This document shows positions 50,788 to 59,807 of a stretch of DNA of 64,000 nucleotides, in pieces (the first letter of the stretch is position 1; each line of letters opens with the position of its first letter). The notes under the pieces are model-generated. The model saw only the letters and a list, made by a program, of their open reading frames with translations, was not told the origin of the DNA and searched no databases. The stretch comes from Alsobacter sp045348435 (GTDB taxonomy: Bacteria > Pseudomonadota > Alphaproteobacteria > Rhizobiales > Beijerinckiaceae). Location: contig NZ_CP157484.1 in assembly GCF_045348435.1 (NCBI RefSeq), positions 1,054,001 to 1,118,000 of the forward strand, in the 5' to 3' direction. A program made the translations under genes and the position numbers.

Positions 50788-51336
50788 ATGGCGCGTCAGG
50801 ATGCGTTCAGCCTGTTCGACACGGCCATCGGCGTCTGCGCCATCGCGTGGACGGACCGGGGCGTGTCGGCCGTGCAACTGCCCGAGGGCGACGCGCAGGC
50901 GACCCGCTCCCGCCTGGTCGCCCGGCGTCCGGGCGCGGTCGAGGCCGCGCCGCCCCCTCCCGTCGCGCAGGCCATCGCCCAGATCCAGGACCTGATGGCG
51001 GGCCGGCGCGTCGATCTCGGCGGGATCGCGCTCGACATGGCGGGCGTGCCGGACTTCCACAAGGCGGTCTACGCCGTGGCGCTCTCGATCCCGCCCGGCC
51101 GAACGCTGACCTATGGCGACATCGCGCGCCGCCTGGGCGATCCGGAGGCGGCGCGGGCCGTCGGGCAGGCGCTGGGCCGCAATCCGTTCCCGATCATCGT
51201 GCCCTGCCACCGCGTGCTGGCCGCCAACGGGCGCCCGGGCGGCTTCTCGGCCCATGGGGGCCGGTCGACGAAGCTGCGCATGCTGGCCATCGAGGGCTTC
51301 ATGGGCAACGAGCCGACGCTGTTCGACCCGCGCTAG
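50788..51336 (+). CDS. ogt: methylated-DNA--[protein]-cysteine S-methyltransferase
   Basis: Suicide repair of O6-methylguanine. 182 residues. IPPGRTLTYGDIARRLGDPE, AARAVGQALGRNPFPIIVPC with HRVLA after it; the active cysteine is Cys140 in PCHR. GGFSAHGGRSTKLRML is the usual end. It overlaps the convergent DUF2938 gene by 4 bp. Confidence 0.94.
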   Translation: MARQDAFSLFDTAIGVCAIAWTDRGVSAVQLPEGDAQATRSRLVARRPGAVEAAPPPPVAQAIAQIQDLMAGRRVDLGGIALDMAGVPDFHKAVYAVALSIPPGRTLTYGDIARRLGDPEAARAVGQALGRNPFPIIVPCHRVLAANGRPGGFSAHGGRSTKLRMLAIEGFMGNEPTLFDPR

Positions 51337-51824
51337 GCGGACGCCATCCGCAGGCCCAGCGCGCCCGCATACATTCCGGCGGCGAACACCGTGTGGGCGA
51401 CGACGTTGAGGATCCTGATCTGGTTGGCGTTGGGGCGGCGCGAGGCCGCCCAGCCGGCGCCCATCCCCGGCTGCAGCAGGAACCAGCCCGCCCCCACGGT
51501 GACGAGGCCGATGATCCAGGCCGGCAGGAAGGTGGGCGACTGCGCCCAGCCCGGACCGGCGACGACGAGCAGCACGGCGGCGTAGAGCACGCCGATGGCG
51601 TAGTGGGCGACCCAGCCCAGCGCCAGCTCGTTGGCCACCGGCGCCGCCGCCCCGATATCCTCATGGAACACCTCGCCCGACGGCAGGCGCCCGAACCACC
51701 GCCCGACCAGCGCCCAGTTGGGCGACGGCACGCCGAAGGCGCGGTTGAGCAGGATGGCCCAGACGTCCATCAGAGCCGTGCCGGCGGCCCCGATGACGAT
51801 GGAGCGCCAGAGAAATTCAAGCAT
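51333..51824 (-). CDS. DUF2938 family membrane protein
   Basis: 163 residues, four to five helices: FLWRSIVIGAAGTALMDVWA, ALGWVAHYAIGVLYAAVLLV, FLPAWIIGLVTVGAGWFLL and ILNVVAHTVFAAGMYAGAL. The MDVWAILLNRAFGVPSPNWA block and GEVFHEDI are typical of DUF2938. Function unknown. Start at the ATG at 51824. Confidence 0.82.
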   Translation of the reverse strand: MLEFLWRSIVIGAAGTALMDVWAILLNRAFGVPSPNWALVGRWFGRLPSGEVFHEDIGAAAPVANELALGWVAHYAIGVLYAAVLLVVAGPGWAQSPTFLPAWIIGLVTVGAGWFLLQPGMGAGWAASRRPNANQIRILNVVAHTVFAAGMYAGALGLRMASA

Positions 51825-51920
51825 GAGGCAGCCTTGGCCGGAGCGCGGGGGGGAATCGCCCATGCGGCGAGGATCGCGCGCCGGCTCGAGCTGCGCAACA
51901 GCGTCTGCGGCGAGAGCCGC

Positions 51921-52232
51921 TCAGCTGCGCGCGAAGCGGATCAGGTAGCCGACCGCGAAGGCCGCCAGCAGCGGTCCCGCCAGGGGAAACGCGCCCTCGC
52001 CCGAGAGGGCCTCGGCCAGGCGCCGGGAGCCCCGGCCCGCGCCCCTGATCGCCGACATGGCGCGCTCGTAGCCGTCGCCGGCGTCGACGCGCACGATGAA
52101 ATGGCTCCGGTCGCTCGACGTGGTCAGCGAGACGTCCTGCTTGGGAAAGCCCGCGCGAAGGGCAGCCTGCATCGCCCGCTCGGCGCCCTGCCGGTCCGTG
52201 AACTGGACCGAAGCCGTCCTGCGATCATCCAT
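51921..52232 (-). CDS. hypothetical protein with alpha/beta repeat and C-terminal membrane helix
   Basis: 103 residues. RTASVQFTDRQGAERAMQAA, LRAGFPKQDVSLTTSSDRSH and FIVRVDAGDGYERAMSAI resemble the ferredoxin-like unit of general-stress 17M proteins, with AGPLLAAFAVGYLIRFARS as a terminal helix. No signal peptide. Preceded by a leader with GGGAGAC. Function unknown. Confidence 0.62.
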   Translation of the reverse strand: MDDRRTASVQFTDRQGAERAMQAALRAGFPKQDVSLTTSSDRSHFIVRVDAGDGYERAMSAIRGAGRGSRRLAEALSGEGAFPLAGPLLAAFAVGYLIRFARS

Positions 52233-52329
52233 GATGTGTCTCCCTGCTCATGGGCAGGGAAACGGGCGGAGGCGCGGGGCGTTCCGGCCGCGTGCGCCAG
52301 GAGCGGCGCCTGGGCCGCCGCATTCGCCT

Positions 52330-53190
52330 TCAAGCGGCCGGGGAAGGCGCGATCGTCAGGGCGAAGCGGGCCGCATCGCCCGGCGCGAGCGTCATCACGC
52401 CCGGCTTGTCCACGAAGGGGCCGTCGAACTCCACGGGCGTGTCGTAGCCGCGCCAAGGCTCGATGCACAGGAAGTCGGCTCCGGGCTTCATCCAGACGCC
52501 GAGCTCCCGGAAGCCGGACCACGACACCCGGACCCACGGCCCGCCCGGCGCCCCATAGGTCACCGAACGGCTGTCCACCTGGTCGAAGACCAGGGCGTCG
52601 TCGGCGAAGAGATCCTCGCGCAGCCACAGGGTGCGCCCTTCGACGGGGGTGGGGCGCCCGGGCCCGAGCTTCTCGCCCACGAGCCGGCGCACCGGCGCGG
52701 TCTCCTCCCGCTCGAAGGTGAGCGCGTGCGCGGTCTTGGGCGCGTCGCCGAGCGGCCAGCGAAACGCCGGATGCGCGCCGAGCGAGAAGGGCAGGGGCTC
52801 CGTCCCGGGATTGGCGACCGCATAGTCGATGGTCAGCGCTCCGTCTTGGATCCGGTAGGTCAAAGTCAGCGTGAACGCGAAGGGATAGAGGGCGCGCGTC
52901 GCCGGCGTATCGCGCAGCTCCAGGATGCAAGAGGCTCTGTCGCGCGCCGCGACATGGAAGGCGCTGTCCCGGGCGAAGCCGTGCTTCGGCATCCGGTGGA
53001 CGCGCCCCTCATGCAGCAGCGCCTCGCCCTCCAGGCGCCCGACGATGGGAAACAGCAGCGGCGAATGACGCGGCCATTCCGGCCCCGCGCCCCACATCAC
53101 GTCTTCGCCCCCCGCCGGGGTGAGCGACTGCAGCTCGGCCCCGTGGGGCGAGATCGCCGCGCGGAGCCGCGCGTCCTCCAGGATGATCAT
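52330..53190 (-). CDS. aldose 1-epimerase (galactose mutarotase-like) family protein
   Basis: 286 residues of beta-sandwich pattern. MIILEDARLRAAISPHGAEL, WPRHSPLLFPIVGRLEGEAL, RMPKHGFARD, LGAHPAFRWPLGD (catalytic His region) and CIEPWRGYDTP belong to the LacX/YeaD-like branch of the mutarotase superfamily. Interconverts sugar anomers; substrate not predicted. It lies 10 bp downstream of a VanZ-family gene. Confidence 0.88.
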   Translation of the reverse strand: MIILEDARLRAAISPHGAELQSLTPAGGEDVMWGAGPEWPRHSPLLFPIVGRLEGEALLHEGRVHRMPKHGFARDSAFHVAARDRASCILELRDTPATRALYPFAFTLTLTYRIQDGALTIDYAVANPGTEPLPFSLGAHPAFRWPLGDAPKTAHALTFEREETAPVRRLVGEKLGPGRPTPVEGRTLWLREDLFADDALVFDQVDSRSVTYGAPGGPWVRVSWSGFRELGVWMKPGADFLCIEPWRGYDTPVEFDGPFVDKPGVMTLAPGDAARFALTIAPSPAA

Positions 53191-53200
53191 GCGGCGCCCA

Positions 53201-53617
53201 TCATTCGCCCGGGGCGGGTTGGCCGAGCCCCGGTTCGGCGGGCGGCGACCACCTCGCCAGCAGGATGGCGACGCCCACGCCGATGATGGCGCCGGACGAA
53301 CTGGCGATCCAGTCGATCGCCTGCGAGGTGCGGCCGGGCACGAATTTCTGCAGGAACTCCAGCACGCCGGCGAGCGCGATGAGGAAAGCGGCCCAGCCGA
53401 GCCGGCGAACCTGGGACAGGGCGAGCACCCCCACGATCAGCCCCGTCCCGCAATAGGCGATGACATGCTCGATAGCTCCGGGCAGGCCGGTATGCGGGCG
53501 CTCCTTTCCGGGCAGCAGCGAGAGCACCGACAGGATGGCGATCAGCGCCACCTGCACCCACAGCGCACGCCGCCGCCCCACGCGCACCAGCGCGTTCCAG
53601 ACCTGACTCACCTCCAT
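53201..53617 (-). CDS. VanZ family membrane protein (copy 2)
   Basis: 138 residues from the ATG at 53617 (AGGAG upstream). Four helices: WVQVALIAILSVLSLLPG, HVIAYCGTGLIVGVLALSQV, AAFLIALAGVLEFLQKFVPG, DWIASSSGAIIGVGVAILLA. VLEFLQKFVPGRTSQAIDWI is the VanZ signature. Function unknown. Confidence 0.85.
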   Translation of the reverse strand: MEVSQVWNALVRVGRRRALWVQVALIAILSVLSLLPGKERPHTGLPGAIEHVIAYCGTGLIVGVLALSQVRRLGWAAFLIALAGVLEFLQKFVPGRTSQAIDWIASSSGAIIGVGVAILLARWSPPAEPGLGQPAPGE

Positions 53618-53795
53618 GCGGGCTCCTGTCGAACGACGCGGTGACGCGTCCGTGTTTCTCCCAAATAGGCGAATCTGGCCTGGTCGCATCAAGTGACAAG
53701 TCGCTTGAAAGGGTTCGGTAACATCTCAACCCAAGTATCGCCTGGGCGACAGGTTCATCAGCGCCCCAGCATAGTCGTTGTCGATCGAGGCCCTA

Positions 53796-55205
53796 GTGTC
53801 TTTCTCTTACACGGTAAAGCTCTCCGACAGCGCGCAGCTGCCGCAGGACGCGTTGATCTTGACAGACGTCAAGTCTGCGCTCGCCGATTGGGCCAGCGTC
53901 TTGGGCGGGCTGGGCTCAATCGACGTCCAGATCAATGTCGTCCCGCTCGGAACCGGCGTCCTCGCCAACTGCATGGCCGCCACCACGGTGTTCCAGCGCA
54001 TGGACGGCGTACGCTCGGTCTTCGAGAGCGGCGCGGTCTCCGAGCTGCAGACCGGCGTCGACCCGAACGGGTCGGCGGCGGACGTGATCATCAACCTGAA
54101 CGCGTCCCTGGTCGGCTCGAGCTTCTGGTTCAACCCGACCCCGGGCTCCACGACGGCGCCGCCGTCCACCAAATACGACGCGCTCACGGTGCTGCGGCAC
54201 GAACTCGGGCACGCCTTCGGCATCAACGGCTACCGCAGCGACGCCGGGACCCTGGAGTCGGCCGAGTCGCCGTTCGATTCGCTCGTCCAGGTCCGTTCGG
54301 ACGGCTCGGCCTGGTTCATCGGCGCGCATGCGGTCGCCGTCTATGGCGGCGCCGTGCCGGTCACGACGCTGACCAATGGCGAGGCCTACTATCATTTCGG
54401 CAACAGCCAGTATCAGGCGGCCAGCTCCGATCTGATGGGCGGAACCGGGCTGCCGCCCGGCGTGGTGCACACCGTCACGGCGCTGGACCTCGCCGTGATG
54501 CAGGACCTCGGGGTCCCGCTCGCGTCCGCGAGCGGCGCGACGGTCGCCACGTCCAGCGGCGCCGCGTCGGGCTCCTCGCCGAGCGGCGCGGCGACCAGCG
54601 GGGGCGGCCCCATCCTGACCGGATCGGGCGGCGACGACGTCTTTACGGTCGTCTCGGGCGTGACGACCGTGACGGGCGGCGCCGGGCTCGACACCGCCCT
54701 ATTCTCCGCCACGAGCGGGGCGGAGACGATCACCTTCAACACGGGCTCGGTCACGGTCTCCGGCCCGCAGGGGACCGCGACCCTGACGGGGGTGGAGCGG
54801 CTGCACTTCACCGACAAGGAGCTGGCGCTCGACACGGACGGACACGCCGGACAGGCCTACCGGCTCTACCAGGCGGCGCTCGGCCGCGCCCCGGAGCAAT
54901 CCGGCCTGACCTATTGGACCGATCGCCTCGACCAGGGCGCGAGCCTGAGCAAGGTGGCCGTCGGCTTCGCCAGCTCCAGCGAGTTCGCGGCCAAGATCGG
55001 CGGCGGTTCGGCCGCCTCGATGATCTCGCTCCTCTACCAGAACGTCCTCGGCCGCGCCGCGGACGCCGGCGGCCTGACCTACTGGTCGGGGCTCCTCGCC
55101 TCAGGCTCCAGCATGGCGGACATCCTGGCGAGCTTCTCCGAAAGCCCTGAAAACGTGGCGAAGGTCGCCCCGGCCATCGCGCACGGGATGTGGCTGGACG
55201 TCTGA
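53796..55205 (+). CDS. secreted zinc metalloprotease-like protein with DUF4214 domain
   Basis: 469 residues. The start is GTG 53796 (GAGG 5 nt before); a TTG at 53778 would add six residues. LRHELGHAFGINGY carries HExxH (His135, His139), but the usual third His is Gly145, as in the NF038122-type metalloprotease group. Residues about 280-320 (ILTGSGGDDVFTVVSGVTTV) look like part of an RTX-like repeat, and the C-terminal 120 residues are two DUF4214 repeats (YRLYQAALGRAPEQSGLTYW, LYQNVLGRAADAGGLTYWSG). No Sec signal, so type I secretion is likely. No transporter genes are adjacent. Confidence 0.8.
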   Translation: MSFSYTVKLSDSAQLPQDALILTDVKSALADWASVLGGLGSIDVQINVVPLGTGVLANCMAATTVFQRMDGVRSVFESGAVSELQTGVDPNGSAADVIINLNASLVGSSFWFNPTPGSTTAPPSTKYDALTVLRHELGHAFGINGYRSDAGTLESAESPFDSLVQVRSDGSAWFIGAHAVAVYGGAVPVTTLTNGEAYYHFGNSQYQAASSDLMGGTGLPPGVVHTVTALDLAVMQDLGVPLASASGATVATSSGAASGSSPSGAATSGGGPILTGSGGDDVFTVVSGVTTVTGGAGLDTALFSATSGAETITFNTGSVTVSGPQGTATLTGVERLHFTDKELALDTDGHAGQAYRLYQAALGRAPEQSGLTYWTDRLDQGASLSKVAVGFASSSEFAAKIGGGSAASMISLLYQNVLGRAADAGGLTYWSGLLASGSSMADILASFSESPENVAKVAPAIAHGMWLDV

Positions 55206-55290
55206 CGACGGTCAGCCCCTCGGCTCCGGCGGTGGATCGGCGGGCGGTCTTATGAAAGAGTCCTGGTCCCCCTCGGGATCAGGAGTCCCC

Positions 55291-56793
55291 ATGCTACGCG
55301 TTTGCGCCGTCGCCCTCGCCGGAGTGCTGGCCCTGGCCGGCCCCGGATCGGCCGCCTCCCTTCGGATCGGCCTGCAGTCAGACCCCGATTTGCTGGATCC
55401 CGCCAGGGGCGGGTCCTTCGTCGGGCGCGTCGTCTTCGCCGCGCTCTGCGACAAGCTGGTCGACGTCAGCGACGATCTGAAATTCGTGCCCCAGCTCGCC
55501 ACGGACTGGACGTGGTCCCCCGACGGCAAGGCGCTGACCATGCGCCTGCGCAGCGGCGTCACCTTCCATGACGGCGAGCCCTTCGACGCCGAGGCGGTGC
55601 GCTTCAACATCAAGCGCTACAAGGACGCGTCCTACTCGGTCCGCAAGGGCGAATTGAAGCCGGTGACGGACGTAGAGGTGGTCGACCCCCTGACGGTGCG
55701 CTTCATCCTCTCCGCCCCCTATGCGCCGCTGCTGTCCGTGCTGGCCGACCGGGCCGGCATGATGATGGCGCCCAAGGCCACCGAGAAAGCCGGCGAGGCG
55801 GCCTCGTCCAACCCGTCCTGCTCCGGGCCTTTCCGGTTCAAGCAGCGGGTGGCGCAGGACAAGATCGTGTTCGAGCGCTTCCCCGACTACTGGGACGCCA
55901 AGTCCATCCTGGTCGACGAGGTCACCTACCTGCCGATCCCGGACCCGACCGTCAATCTCATGAACCTGCGGGCCGGGCAGCTCGACATCATCGAGCGCAT
56001 CGCCGCGACCGACATGGAGGCCGCCAAGACCGACGCGCGCATCCGCGTCTCCTCCGCGCCGTCGCTGGCCTACTACACGCTCTCCATCAACCTCGCCGAC
56101 AAGTCGCCGAACGCCTCGCCGATGAGCAAGGACGCGCGGGTCCGCGAGGCCTTCGAACTCTCCTTCGACCGCCGGGTCGTCAACGAGGTGGTGTTCGGCG
56201 GAGCCTTCGTGCCCAGCAACCAGACGGAGCCGCCGGGCTCGCGCTACTTCAATCCCGACGTCCCGCTGCCGCAGCGCGATGTCGAGAAGGCCAAGAAGCT
56301 CCTCAAGGAGGCCGGCTACGACCGCGTGCCCTTCACCATCACGGTGGCCAACAACCCGACGGACCAGCAGGTCGCGCAGGTGATCCAGTCGATGTCGGCG
56401 GAAGCCGGCTTCGACGTGAAGATCGACGCCATGGAGGCCACCTCAATGGTGGACCGCACCAACCGGGGCGACTACCAGAGCGCCGTCGTGATTTGGAGCG
56501 GCCGCACCGATCCGGACGGCAACCTCACCCACTGGGCCGCCTGCGACGGCTACCTCAACTGGGGCAAATATTGCGACCCCGAGGTCGACAAGCTGCTGAA
56601 CCAGGCCCGCACCGTCACCGACGAGGCCCAGCGCGTCGCGCTCTACCGGCAGGCCACGTCGCGCTGGCTCGCCGCCCGGGCGCATCTGGTGCTCTACCAC
56701 CTGAACTGGCTTCGGGCCTACAGCGTGCGGGTGCAGGGCTTCCACAACAGCCCGGACGGGATCATCCGCCTGCAGGGCGTCAGCCTGCGCTGA
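55291..56793 (+). CDS. ABC transporter substrate-binding protein (family 5, peptide/nickel type)
   Basis: 500 residues. Signal MLRVCAVALAGVLALAGPGS, then RIGLQSDPDLLDPARGGSFV, FVPQLATDWTWSPDGKALTM and VTFHDGEPFDAEAVRFNIKR, diagnostic of SBP_bac_5. It binds peptides or similar solutes in the periplasm. AGGAG precedes the ATG at 55291; an ATG at 55252 is 13 codons earlier. No permease or ATPase gene is adjacent, so it is an orphan here. Confidence 0.92.
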   Translation: MLRVCAVALAGVLALAGPGSAASLRIGLQSDPDLLDPARGGSFVGRVVFAALCDKLVDVSDDLKFVPQLATDWTWSPDGKALTMRLRSGVTFHDGEPFDAEAVRFNIKRYKDASYSVRKGELKPVTDVEVVDPLTVRFILSAPYAPLLSVLADRAGMMMAPKATEKAGEAASSNPSCSGPFRFKQRVAQDKIVFERFPDYWDAKSILVDEVTYLPIPDPTVNLMNLRAGQLDIIERIAATDMEAAKTDARIRVSSAPSLAYYTLSINLADKSPNASPMSKDARVREAFELSFDRRVVNEVVFGGAFVPSNQTEPPGSRYFNPDVPLPQRDVEKAKKLLKEAGYDRVPFTITVANNPTDQQVAQVIQSMSAEAGFDVKIDAMEATSMVDRTNRGDYQSAVVIWSGRTDPDGNLTHWAACDGYLNWGKYCDPEVDKLLNQARTVTDEAQRVALYRQATSRWLAARAHLVLYHLNWLRAYSVRVQGFHNSPDGIIRLQGVSLR

Positions 56794-56808
56794 CGCCGGA
56801 GCGGGCCC

Positions 56809-57684
56809 TCAGATCAGGGCGGCCAGCAGGAGCGGGATGGTCACGACCGACATCAGCGTCGAGACCACGACCACGCCGGCCACCTGTTCGGGCTCGTTGT
56901 TCCAGCGCTGCGCGAAAAGATAGTTGTAGACCGCCACGGGGTTGGCGGCCTGCATCACCAGCACCGCCCTGATCACGCCCGTGAAGCCGAACAGCGCCGC
57001 CACCGCGAAGCCGACCGCCGCGCCCATCCCGATGCGCACCAGCGACACCGCCGCGGCCCGCCCGGCGGAGGCGACGCCGAGGCTGCTGATCGAGGCGCCC
57101 AGGAGCAGCAGCATGATCGGCACCGTCAGCCCGCCGATGAGGCTGACGGTCGAGCCGAGCCAGACCGGCAGCTGGATGGAGGCCAGCGACAGCGCCACCG
57201 CCAGCGCGATCGCGTACAGGATGGGCAGGCGCACGAGGCCGCGCCAGTTCGCCTGTCCGGCCGCGATGGCCTGTCCCAGCGTGTAGTTGGCGATGGACGA
57301 GATCGAGAAGAACACGATGGCGTAGCCCAGCCCCTCGTCGCCGAAGGCGTAGAGCGCCACGGGCAGCCCCAGGTTCCCGGCGTTCGGGAAGGCCACCGAG
57401 GGCAGGAAGGTGCGCAGCTTCAGGCCGAGCGCCTTCAGGATCACGGCGCCGCACAGCGCAAACAGCAGGATCGCCAGCGCCGCCGCGCCCGCCATGGCCC
57501 CGAAGGCCGCCGGCGACACATGCGTCTTCTGGAAGGTCGAGACGATCAGGCAGGGCGTCGCGATGTCGGCGATGAGGGCGGTCAGGTCCGGCGACTGGAT
57601 CTTGCGTCCCGCCCGCGCCCACAGGAAGCCGATCGCGACCGTGATCAGGATCGGCAGGATGGCGGAGAGGACGACGCCGGCCAT
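56809..57684 (-). CDS. AEC family transporter (auxin efflux carrier superfamily)
   Basis: 291 residues, ten predicted helices. VLSAILPILITVAIGFLWAR, ATPCLIVSTFQKTHV, SVAFPNAGNLGLPVALYAFG, SISSIANYTLGQAIAAG and PIMLLLLGASISSLGV match bacterial AEC (Mem_trans) carriers such as malonate or malate permeases. It is 51 bp downstream of tctA on the same strand and could belong to the same operon, exporting or importing a related carboxylate. Confidence 0.88.
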   Translation of the reverse strand: MAGVVLSAILPILITVAIGFLWARAGRKIQSPDLTALIADIATPCLIVSTFQKTHVSPAAFGAMAGAAALAILLFALCGAVILKALGLKLRTFLPSVAFPNAGNLGLPVALYAFGDEGLGYAIVFFSISSIANYTLGQAIAAGQANWRGLVRLPILYAIALAVALSLASIQLPVWLGSTVSLIGGLTVPIMLLLLGASISSLGVASAGRAAAVSLVRIGMGAAVGFAVAALFGFTGVIRAVLVMQAANPVAVYNYLFAQRWNNEPEQVAGVVVVSTLMSVVTIPLLLAALI

Positions 57685-57735
57685 GGCTCGCTTTCACGGG
57701 GGCTGCCGGCCGGCGCCCGCGCGGGGCGTCGTCGG

Positions 57736-59244
57736 TCAGAGGGCGGGGCGCGCCATCGTCCGGCGGGACCGGAGCTGCCCCACGAGCGGGATGACCAGGA
57801 ACAGGATCCCGATCCCCATCAGGGTCGCCACCAGCCCGTTGCTGAAGAAGATCCCGAGAGAGCCCCTGGAGATCAGCATCGCCTGTCGGAACGCGTCCTC
57901 AGCCTTGTCGCCGATCACCATCGCCAGCACCAGGGGGGCGAGCGGATAGTGCAGCTTCTTGAACAGGTATCCGAGCACCCCGAAGCCCATCATCAGCATG
58001 ACGTCCAGGTAGGAATTGGACACCGAATAGGCCCCCACCGTGATGACGATCAGGATCAGCGGCGTGATGACGTAGAACGGGATCCGCATCATGGCGGCGA
58101 AGATCGGCACGGTCAGAAGCACCAGGACGAGCGCGACCACATTGCCCAGATACATGCTGGCGATCAGCCCCCAGACGAAATCCTTCTGCTCGATGAACAG
58201 CATCGGCCCGGGATTGAGGCCCCAGATCATCAGCCCGCCCATCATCACCGCGGCGGTGGCCGAGCCCGGGATGCCGAGCGCCAGCATCGGCAGGAGCGCG
58301 CTGGTGCCGGCGGCGTGGTCGGCGGTCTCCGGCGCGATGATGCCCTCTTGCTCGCCGCGCCCGAAATTCTCCCGCCGCGGCGAGAAGCGCTTGGCCACGC
58401 CGTAGCTCATGAAGGAGGCGGCGGTCGGGCCGCCCGGCGTCACCCCCATCCAGCAGCCGATGGCGGCGCTGCGCAGCAGGGCCCAGCCATGGCGCGGCAG
58501 GCCCGCCAGCGTCACCAGCACCTCGCGCCAGTCGACGCGCGAGTTGACGCCCTTGATCGAGGTGGCCTCGTCCTCCACCGCCAGCATCAACTCGCCGATG
58601 CCGAAGAGCCCCATGACGGCGACCACGAAGCTGACGCCCTTGACGAGCTCGTCCACCCCCATGGTCAGGCGCACGCTGCCCGACACGGTGTCGATGCCCA
58701 CGGCCGCCAGCGCAAAGCCGATGGCCAGCGACACCAGCGTCTTGGCGGGCGGGCTGCCGCCCATGCCGATGAAGCTGGCGAAGGCCAGGAAATAGACCGC
58801 GAAATACTCCGCCGGGCCGAATTGCAGCGCCGCCTTGGCCACCCATCCGGCCAGCAGAGTGATGAGCGCGACGCCCACCAGCGCGCCGAAGGCGGCCGAC
58901 CCGAAGGCGGTGGCCAGCGCCTTGGTCGGCTGGCCGTCGCGCGCCATCGGGTAGCCGTCGAAGGTCGTCGCCACCGAGGAGGGTTCGCCCGGAATGTTAA
59001 ACAGGATCGACGTCACGGAGCCGCCGAACAGCGCGCCCCAATACATGCTGGAGAGCAGGATGATGGCCGACACCGGCTGCATCCCGAAGGTGAGGGGCAG
59101 CAGCAGCGAGACGCCGTTCGGCGCGCCGAGGCCCGGCAGCACGCCGACCAGGATGCCGAGCAGCACGCCCACCAGCATCAGCCCGATATGCTGCACGGTG
59201 AGCGCCACCTCAAAGCCGTGCATGAGTTCTGCGATGTTTTCCAC
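57736..59244 (-). CDS. tripartite tricarboxylate transporter large permease (TctA family)
   Basis: 502 residues, about eleven helices. GILVGVLPGLGAPNGVSLLL, WGALFGGSVTSILFNIPGEP, GVTPGGPTAASFMSYGVAKR and LALGIPGSATAAVMMGGLMI are the TctA hallmarks. The start is GTG 59244, giving ENIAELMHGFEVALTVQHIG, which fits the family N-terminus; ATG 59223 is the alternative. It forms the channel for the carboxylate bound by TctC. Confidence 0.93.
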   Translation of the reverse strand: MENIAELMHGFEVALTVQHIGLMLVGVLLGILVGVLPGLGAPNGVSLLLPLTFGMQPVSAIILLSSMYWGALFGGSVTSILFNIPGEPSSVATTFDGYPMARDGQPTKALATAFGSAAFGALVGVALITLLAGWVAKAALQFGPAEYFAVYFLAFASFIGMGGSPPAKTLVSLAIGFALAAVGIDTVSGSVRLTMGVDELVKGVSFVVAVMGLFGIGELMLAVEDEATSIKGVNSRVDWREVLVTLAGLPRHGWALLRSAAIGCWMGVTPGGPTAASFMSYGVAKRFSPRRENFGRGEQEGIIAPETADHAAGTSALLPMLALGIPGSATAAVMMGGLMIWGLNPGPMLFIEQKDFVWGLIASMYLGNVVALVLVLLTVPIFAAMMRIPFYVITPLILIVITVGAYSVSNSYLDVMLMMGFGVLGYLFKKLHYPLAPLVLAMVIGDKAEDAFRQAMLISRGSLGIFFSNGLVATLMGIGILFLVIPLVGQLRSRRTMARPAL

Positions 59245-59281
59245 GGGCGGGATTCCGGTTGTGGACGAGCCTCGGCGCGGC

Positions 59282-59749
59282 TCAGAACCCGAGCGCGGCG
59301 CCCAGCCAGCCATGAGGCAGGAGCACCTGGAACGCGCGCTCGAAGGTGAAATAGAGGGCGACGACGGCGCCGGCGGCGATCGCCGCGGACCGGGTCCAGG
59401 CCATCTTGTGCTGGATGCGCAGCGACCAGAGCAGGTAGCCGACGCCCGAGACATAGATCCCGAGGAGCGGGATCAGGGCCACGAAGCCGAGCGCGGGCAG
59501 GAACAGGCTGCCGACCCGGCGCAGCTCGTCGGGACGCGCGATGACCGGGTTGGGGCCAAGGAACGCCTGGACGAGGTTGTACAGGCTGCCCGCGGCCACC
59601 AGTGAGCCGGCCAGCAGCGGGAACGTGCCGGACTGCACGTCGCCGCCGTCCCAGCCGGCGCCGACCTGGATGCTCGACACGATCACGGCGACGCCGAACG
59701 CCAGCGTGATCCCGCCGGTGAGCGCTTCGAAATGACGACGGGTCATCAT
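59282..59749 (-). CDS. tripartite tricarboxylate transporter small permease (TctB family)
   Basis: 155 residues, four helices, with GGITLAFGVAVIVSSIQVG, QSGTFPLLAGSLVAAGSLYN, LPALGFVALIPLLGIYVSGV and AAGAVVALYFTFERAFQVLL followed by PHGWLG. It partners TctA. 37 bp upstream of tctA. Confidence 0.92.
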   Translation of the reverse strand: MMTRRHFEALTGGITLAFGVAVIVSSIQVGAGWDGGDVQSGTFPLLAGSLVAAGSLYNLVQAFLGPNPVIARPDELRRVGSLFLPALGFVALIPLLGIYVSGVGYLLWSLRIQHKMAWTRSAAIAAGAVVALYFTFERAFQVLLPHGWLGAALGF

Positions 59750-59807
59750 GAGGGTGCCCTCCGGGCGGCGGCGCCGTTCCGACGCGGCGCGCGCAGCCGA
59801 CGCCGCG

